This document shows positions 4,078 to 6,094 of a stretch of DNA of 6,094 nt, in pieces (positions within the stretch are counted from its first letter, which is position 1; each line of letters begins with the position of its first letter). The stretch is from Clostridiales bacterium. Its GTDB lineage: Bacteria; Bacillota; Clostridia; Tissierellales; Sedimentibacteraceae. The position numbers and the translations under genes are program-made. The notes beneath the pieces are model-generated. The model ran no database searches. It saw only the letters and a list, made by a program, of their open reading frames with translations, and was not told the origin of the DNA. The stretch lies in NCBI GenBank assembly GCA_003457065.1, contig DMJQ01000056.1, positions 1,681-7,774 on the forward strand. The letters are read 5' to 3'.

Positions 4078-4698
4078 ATGGAACGATTTTCCAATGTTAA
4101 TTTAGTGGAACGTTTTGCAAATGTTAATAGATATTATGATTTAGTCAGTAAAATGCATGATCATAAAAGGAAAGCAGTTGATGTAAAAGAATGGGAAGAA
4201 AACTATTTTAAGCCAGGATTTAAAATTTTTAAAATACTTCCTAAAGTCATAAAGGCCATTGATGGATACTATGGTCCAGACACTTTTGCTACTTCATTAG
4301 CTAAACGAACTAAATTGCTATATCGTGACAAGTTGGTCTATGATTTGGCAGCATTTGGCTTATTCGAAAGGGCGAATGAAGTAATAGATAATCTCGACAT
4401 GTACTCTTTCTTTAAAGAAAGTATAGATATAAATAATATGAGAGCATTTATAACTGAATATGCTGATTTTAGTGAACTAGCTATAAATTATATTATTGAT
4501 AGTCCGGAGCAAGCATATAAAAAAGACATAATAAATTACACTGCTTTTCTAAATTGTCCAACATACATACAACAATATTTTTTTAGAAGTTCTAAGCTAA
4601 TTACTAAAGTAAAAAACTCAGATAGATATACATTAATCTCAGAAAAAGACATAGAAGAATATAAGAAAAGAAAAGAAAAGAAGCGAAGCGATTATTAG
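4078..4698 (+). CDS. N-terminal part of a frameshifted accessory protein
   Basis: A 206-aa reading frame from ATG 4078 with GAGGT (4067-4071) 6 bases upstream; a TTG at 4075 is too close to that site. The first residues are an imperfect 9-residue tandem repeat (ERFSNVNLV, ERFANVNRY). The middle is helical and aromatic-rich (NYFKPGFKIFKILPKVIKAIDGYYG, NLDMYSFFKESIDINN, FLNCPTYIQQYFFRSS) with no family I recognise. The last residues are Lys/Arg/Glu-rich (EEYKKRKEKKRSDY) and are encoded by a 5-bp repeat tract, after which translation stops. The -1 frame continues for about 130 residues into a nuclease-like domain (4665-5060), so this is probably the front of a single protein of about 330 residues. 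Its position between repressors and integrase is typical of lysogeny cargo such as phage-defence genes; that role is inferred. Confidence 0.72.
   Translation: MERFSNVNLVERFANVNRYYDLVSKMHDHKRKAVDVKEWEENYFKPGFKIFKILPKVIKAIDGYYGPDTFATSLAKRTKLLYRDKLVYDLAAFGLFERANEVIDNLDMYSFFKESIDINNMRAFITEYADFSELAINYIIDSPEQAYKKDIINYTAFLNCPTYIQQYFFRSSKLITKVKNSDRYTLISEKDIEEYKKRKEKKRSDY
4081..4128 (+). repeat. 27-bp-period tandem repeat at the gene start
   Basis: Two 21-bp units (4081-4101 and 4108-4128) match at 18 of 21 bases, with GAACG at the front and AATGTTAAT at the end. They encode ERFSNVN and ERFANVN. This is a small internal duplication at the N terminus of the accessory protein. Confidence 0.6.
4663..4690 (+). 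repeat. 5-bp repeat tract at the frame junction
   Basis: Three AAAAG units (4666-4680), preceded by AAG and followed by two AAGCG units (4681-4690). The upstream frame stops at 4696-4698 and the downstream frame is open from 4665, so the frames switch within this tract. Loss of one 5-bp unit would join them as ...KKRKEAKRLLEIRR... The tract could slip during replication; alternatively A AAA or A AAG here could allow low-level -1 ribosomal frameshifting. Confidence 0.6.
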
Positions 4699-5060
4699 AA
4701 ATTAGACGTAATGAAAGAAGGGGTGGAGATTATTGGATCAATGAAACCAAGCTTTATAATATTGTTTGCAAGATTTTTAGAGGCTATCAAATTTATAGGC
4801 ATTATAGACCGGAATGGCTTTTAGGTTTAGAGATAGATATTTATATTCCAGATAAAAAGTTGGCGATTGAATATCAAGGAATACAACATTACGAGGCAAT
4901 TGCTCATTGGGGTGGAAAAAAAGCATTAGAGCGTCAAATTGAAAGAGATATTATTAAAAGAGAGTTCTGTCAAGAAAAAGGTGTTTCTTTGATAGAGGTA
5001 AAATATACAGAAAAATTAGAAATAAATTATATTAAAGCAAAGCTGAAAAAATTTATGTAA
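4665..5060 (+). pseudogene. C-terminal PD-(D/E)XK-type nuclease domain, out of frame
   Basis: Open from 4665 to TAA 5058-5060 with no good start: a TTG at 4860 would omit the first catalytic residues. Read with the upstream frame it gives KRLLEIRR, then RPEWLLGLEIDIYIP, then KKLAIEYQGIQHYEAIAHWGG, then ERQIERDIIKREFCQEKGVSLIEVKY. This matches the Vsr-like/restriction-endonuclease fold pattern: E-x-D (4830-4838) on one strand, E-Y-Q-G (4869-4880) as the D/ExK-equivalent, then QHY, a D..K helix, and the final 'gv.lI.v.Y' strand. Such domains cut DNA and occur in repair, restriction and defence proteins. The domain looks uninterrupted and conserved, which argues for recent or reversible loss of frame. 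XRE6 follows after 16 bp, likely cotranscribed. Confidence 0.75.
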
Positions 5061-5076
5061 AGCAAGAGGTGTTGTC

Positions 5077-5472
5077 TTGGATACATTAAATAAAATAATA
5101 ATGCTGATGAGAACAAATAAAAAGGAGCAAATAGAATTGGCTCTTTTTTTAGATATTGATAAAAGTGTTGTATCTAGCTGGATAAGTGGTAGGAGTAAGT
5201 CTTATACCAAGTACATTGATAAAATAGCAGAGTTTTTTAATGTGTCTACAGACTACTTATTAGGATCTGAAGAAAAGATTTCCCAGCTTCAGGAAATAAA
5301 AAAAGAATCGCTCCAGAAGTTTGAAGCGATTCTAAAACTATACAATGCATTGATAGAGATAGGCTATATTAAGCCTGATGAAGCGTTAACAGATGAAAAG
5401 GTAGATTTACTTGTTCAATTCATCACTGCTAACAGGGTTTTCCTTGAGCAGCTTTCTAAAAATGGCAATTAG
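5077..5472 (+). CDS. XRE6: XRE-family regulator with helical tail, TTG start
   Basis: A 131-aa protein starting at TTG 5077, with AAGAGGTG (5064-5071) 5 bases before. Residues 4-62 form a Cro/CI domain (MRTNKKEQIELALFLDIDKSVVSSWISGRSKSYTKYIDKIAEFFNVSTDYLLG). Residues 66-131 are a helical tail with a short coiled-coil-like stretch (EKISQLQEIKKESLQKFEAIL), probably for oligomerisation. It lies 16 bp after the nuclease frame, so it may control that locus, and just before the integrase, so it may act on the CACGATA/TATCGTG sites at 5604-5664. Its coding strand carries, antisense, a strong terminator (5296-5333) and the end of a minus-strand gene. Confidence 0.85.
   Translation: MDTLNKIIMLMRTNKKEQIELALFLDIDKSVVSSWISGRSKSYTKYIDKIAEFFNVSTDYLLGSEEKISQLQEIKKESLQKFEAILKLYNALIEIGYIKPDEALTDEKVDLLVQFITANRVFLEQLSKNGN
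5296..5333 (-). terminator. Intrinsic terminator for the 52-aa minus gene
   Basis: On the minus strand AGAATCGCT (5325-5333), a 12-base loop, AGCGATTCT (5304-5312), then a run of seven T. It is a perfect 9-bp stem followed by a U-tract, a standard Rho-independent terminator. It lies inside the XRE6 coding region in antisense, 74 bp past the stop of the 5407-5565 gene. On the plus strand there is no U-run, so XRE6 is not stopped. Confidence 0.8.
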
Positions 5473-5565
5473 TTCATCATCAGTGTAGTTGTCATCTTGG
5501 ATTAAGCCCGTGGATACCATAGATTTGTAAATATGCAGAAGATTATTTATATGGTTTTCAGCCAT
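5407..5565 (-). CDS. 52-aa acidic hypothetical protein, convergent with XRE6
   Basis: A minus-strand ORF, MAENHINNLLHIYKSM at the start and KENPVSSDELNK at the end, with an acidic centre (QDDNYTDDEL). No family recognised; soluble and helical in appearance. AAAGGA (5573-5578) lies 7 bases before the ATG. It has its own extended -10 promoter (5651-5659) and an intrinsic terminator (5296-5333), so it makes a complete short transcript. It overlaps the last 66 bp of XRE6 in antisense, and the transcript covers the last 180 or so bases of XRE6, so it could lower XRE6 expression by interference or antisense pairing. Flanking operator-like sites suggest it is repressed in the lysogen. Confidence 0.62.
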   Translation of the reverse strand: MAENHINNLLHIYKSMVSTGLIQDDNYTDDELIAIFRKLLKENPVSSDELNK

Positions 5566-5603
5566 AAAATCGTCCTTTCAATATTTATTATAGTAACGCC
5601 GGG

Positions 5604-5664
5604 CGATAGCTATCGTGAAACATTATGCTGGCTCAAGTAAGTCTTAGTGAATTATAGCACGATA
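5604..5664. promoter_or_regulatory. CGATA operator-like sites between integrase and minus gene
   Basis: A perfect 12-bp palindrome CGATAGCTATCG (5604-5615), overlapped by TATCGTG (5611-5617), and the inverse CACGATA (5658-5664). The last one overlaps the TGC of the extended -10 of the 52-aa gene. The half-site CGATA differs from those of cassettes A, B and C, so a different repressor, most simply XRE6, is the candidate ligand. Confidence 0.5.
5651..5659 (-). promoter_or_regulatory. Extended -10 promoter of the 52-aa gene
   Basis: The minus strand reads TGCTATAAT, a perfect extended -10. No good -35 lies at 17 bp, which extended -10 promoters can lack. Transcription would begin near 5644, giving a leader of about 80 bases before the ATG at 5565. 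Confidence 0.5.
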
Positions 5665-5729
5665 CGACAAAAAAATACACAACTGAAGGTTTTGATAACA
5701 CTATACATATAGTAAAATAGGTGATTTTA

Positions 5730-6094
5730 ATGTCTGCTAATAAAGAAAAAGGTAAGACTACGTGGGAAAGTCAGTTTTATTATACAGACTGGACTGGTAA
5801 ACGAAAGAAGAAACATAAAAGAGGATTTGAAAAGAAAAAGGATGCTCTTGAATGGGAAAGAGAATTTTTAGACAAACATGCTCGTTCTATGGACATGCTG
5901 TTTAAATCATTTTTAGAGCTATATTATGAGTATACCTTGAATATAAAAGATAATAGGAAATCATCAATAGCAACCAGTAAAAATATAATCAATACTCATA
6001 TATTACCGTTCTTTGCAGAGAAGAAAATGAATGAAATTACGGCAACGGATATTCATGAATGGCAAAAGACGGTAAAGTCAAAGGGGTATAAGGC
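5730..6094 (+). CDS. int: Phage-type tyrosine integrase, N-terminal part
   Basis: The first 121 residues of a site-specific tyrosine recombinase, cut by the window edge. Residues 11-58 (TTWESQFYYTDWTGKRKKKHKRGFEKKKDALEWEREFL) form the AP2-like arm-binding domain: three strands with a basic turn, then a helix. From about residue 58 the SAM-like core-binding domain follows (MLFKSFLELYYEYTLNIKDNRKSSIATSKNIINTHILPFFAEKKMNEITATDIHEWQKTVKSKG), typical of phage and ICE integrases of about 370-400 residues. The catalytic domain (R...H.RH...Y) lies outside the window. AGGTGAT (5719-5725) precedes the ATG; an in-frame GTG at 5721 is within that site. The attachment site usually lies downstream of such a gene, so the element end is probably to the right. 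Confidence 0.93.
   Translation, partial: MSANKEKGKTTWESQFYYTDWTGKRKKKHKRGFEKKKDALEWEREFLDKHARSMDMLFKSFLELYYEYTLNIKDNRKSSIATSKNIINTHILPFFAEKKMNEITATDIHEWQKTVKSKGYK

Noticed and set aside
4860..5060. Independent 66-aa gene starting at TTG 4860
   Set aside because: The TTG lies inside the nuclease domain after the E-x-D strand and has no ribosome site; the frame is open back to 4665 with conserved residues.
5692..5718. TTGATA ... TAAAAT as the integrase promoter
   Set aside because: Spacer of 15 bp and the -10 would abut the ribosome site, leaving almost no leader; not convincing.

Overview
The window looks like the lysogeny/immunity end of a temperate phage or phage-like integrative element in a low-GC Firmicute. 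The evidence is strong AGGAGG-type ribosome binding sites, frequent GTG and TTG starts, AT-rich spacers, a string of small XRE-family (Cro/CI-type) DNA-binding proteins, and the start of a tyrosine integrase at the right edge. The 161-aa regulator recalls a type I associate with Clostridia and Negativicutes prophages, but I cannot fix the genus. The leftward genes at 232-973 look more GC-rich than the rest.

Layout, left to right. Positions 4-1314 hold a leftward (minus) early operon of four small genes: a 58-aa protein (1138-1314), a Cro-like XRE protein (746-973), a larger HTH protein (232-717) and a winged-helix/excisionase-like protein (4-213). From 1460 rightward lies a plus-strand lysogeny module: XRE1 (1460-1777), a 21-aa leader peptide overlapping the XRE2 start, XRE2 (1871-2110), a small winged-helix protein (2128-2385), XRE3 (about 2763-2987), XRE4 with no normal start codon (3013-3225), and XRE5, an XRE plus winged-helix fusion (3392-3874). 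Then come a frameshifted two-part gene ending in a PD-(D/E)XK-type nuclease domain (4078-5060), XRE6 (5077-5472), a small minus-strand gene with its own promoter and terminator (5407-5565), and the integrase (5730 to the end).

The most striking feature is a control cassette present three times (about 1312-1413, 2611-2742 and 3238-3352). Each copy has a CACTATAC.../TAGTATAGTG inverted repeat and a leftward promoter of fixed geometry (-35 TTTACT, 17 bp, -10). Each also has two palindromic operators centred 28-30 bp apart, the first lying inside the promoter spacer. The architecture is kept, but the operator sequences differ (ACATTTAAATGT, GTAAATTTAC, ACGTGAATTTACGT), and each copy is followed by a different XRE gene. 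I read this as a duplicated and diverged repressor-operator array. No repressor shows a LexA-type S24 peptidase domain, and no ImmA-like metalloprotease is seen here.

The nuclease locus is the best candidate cargo or defence gene. Its two reading frames join at a tract of 5-bp repeats, and removing one AAAAG unit would fuse them in frame. This fits slipped-strand phase variation or a recent frameshift. Several small genes, sites and the terminator described here were read by eye and have not been tested.
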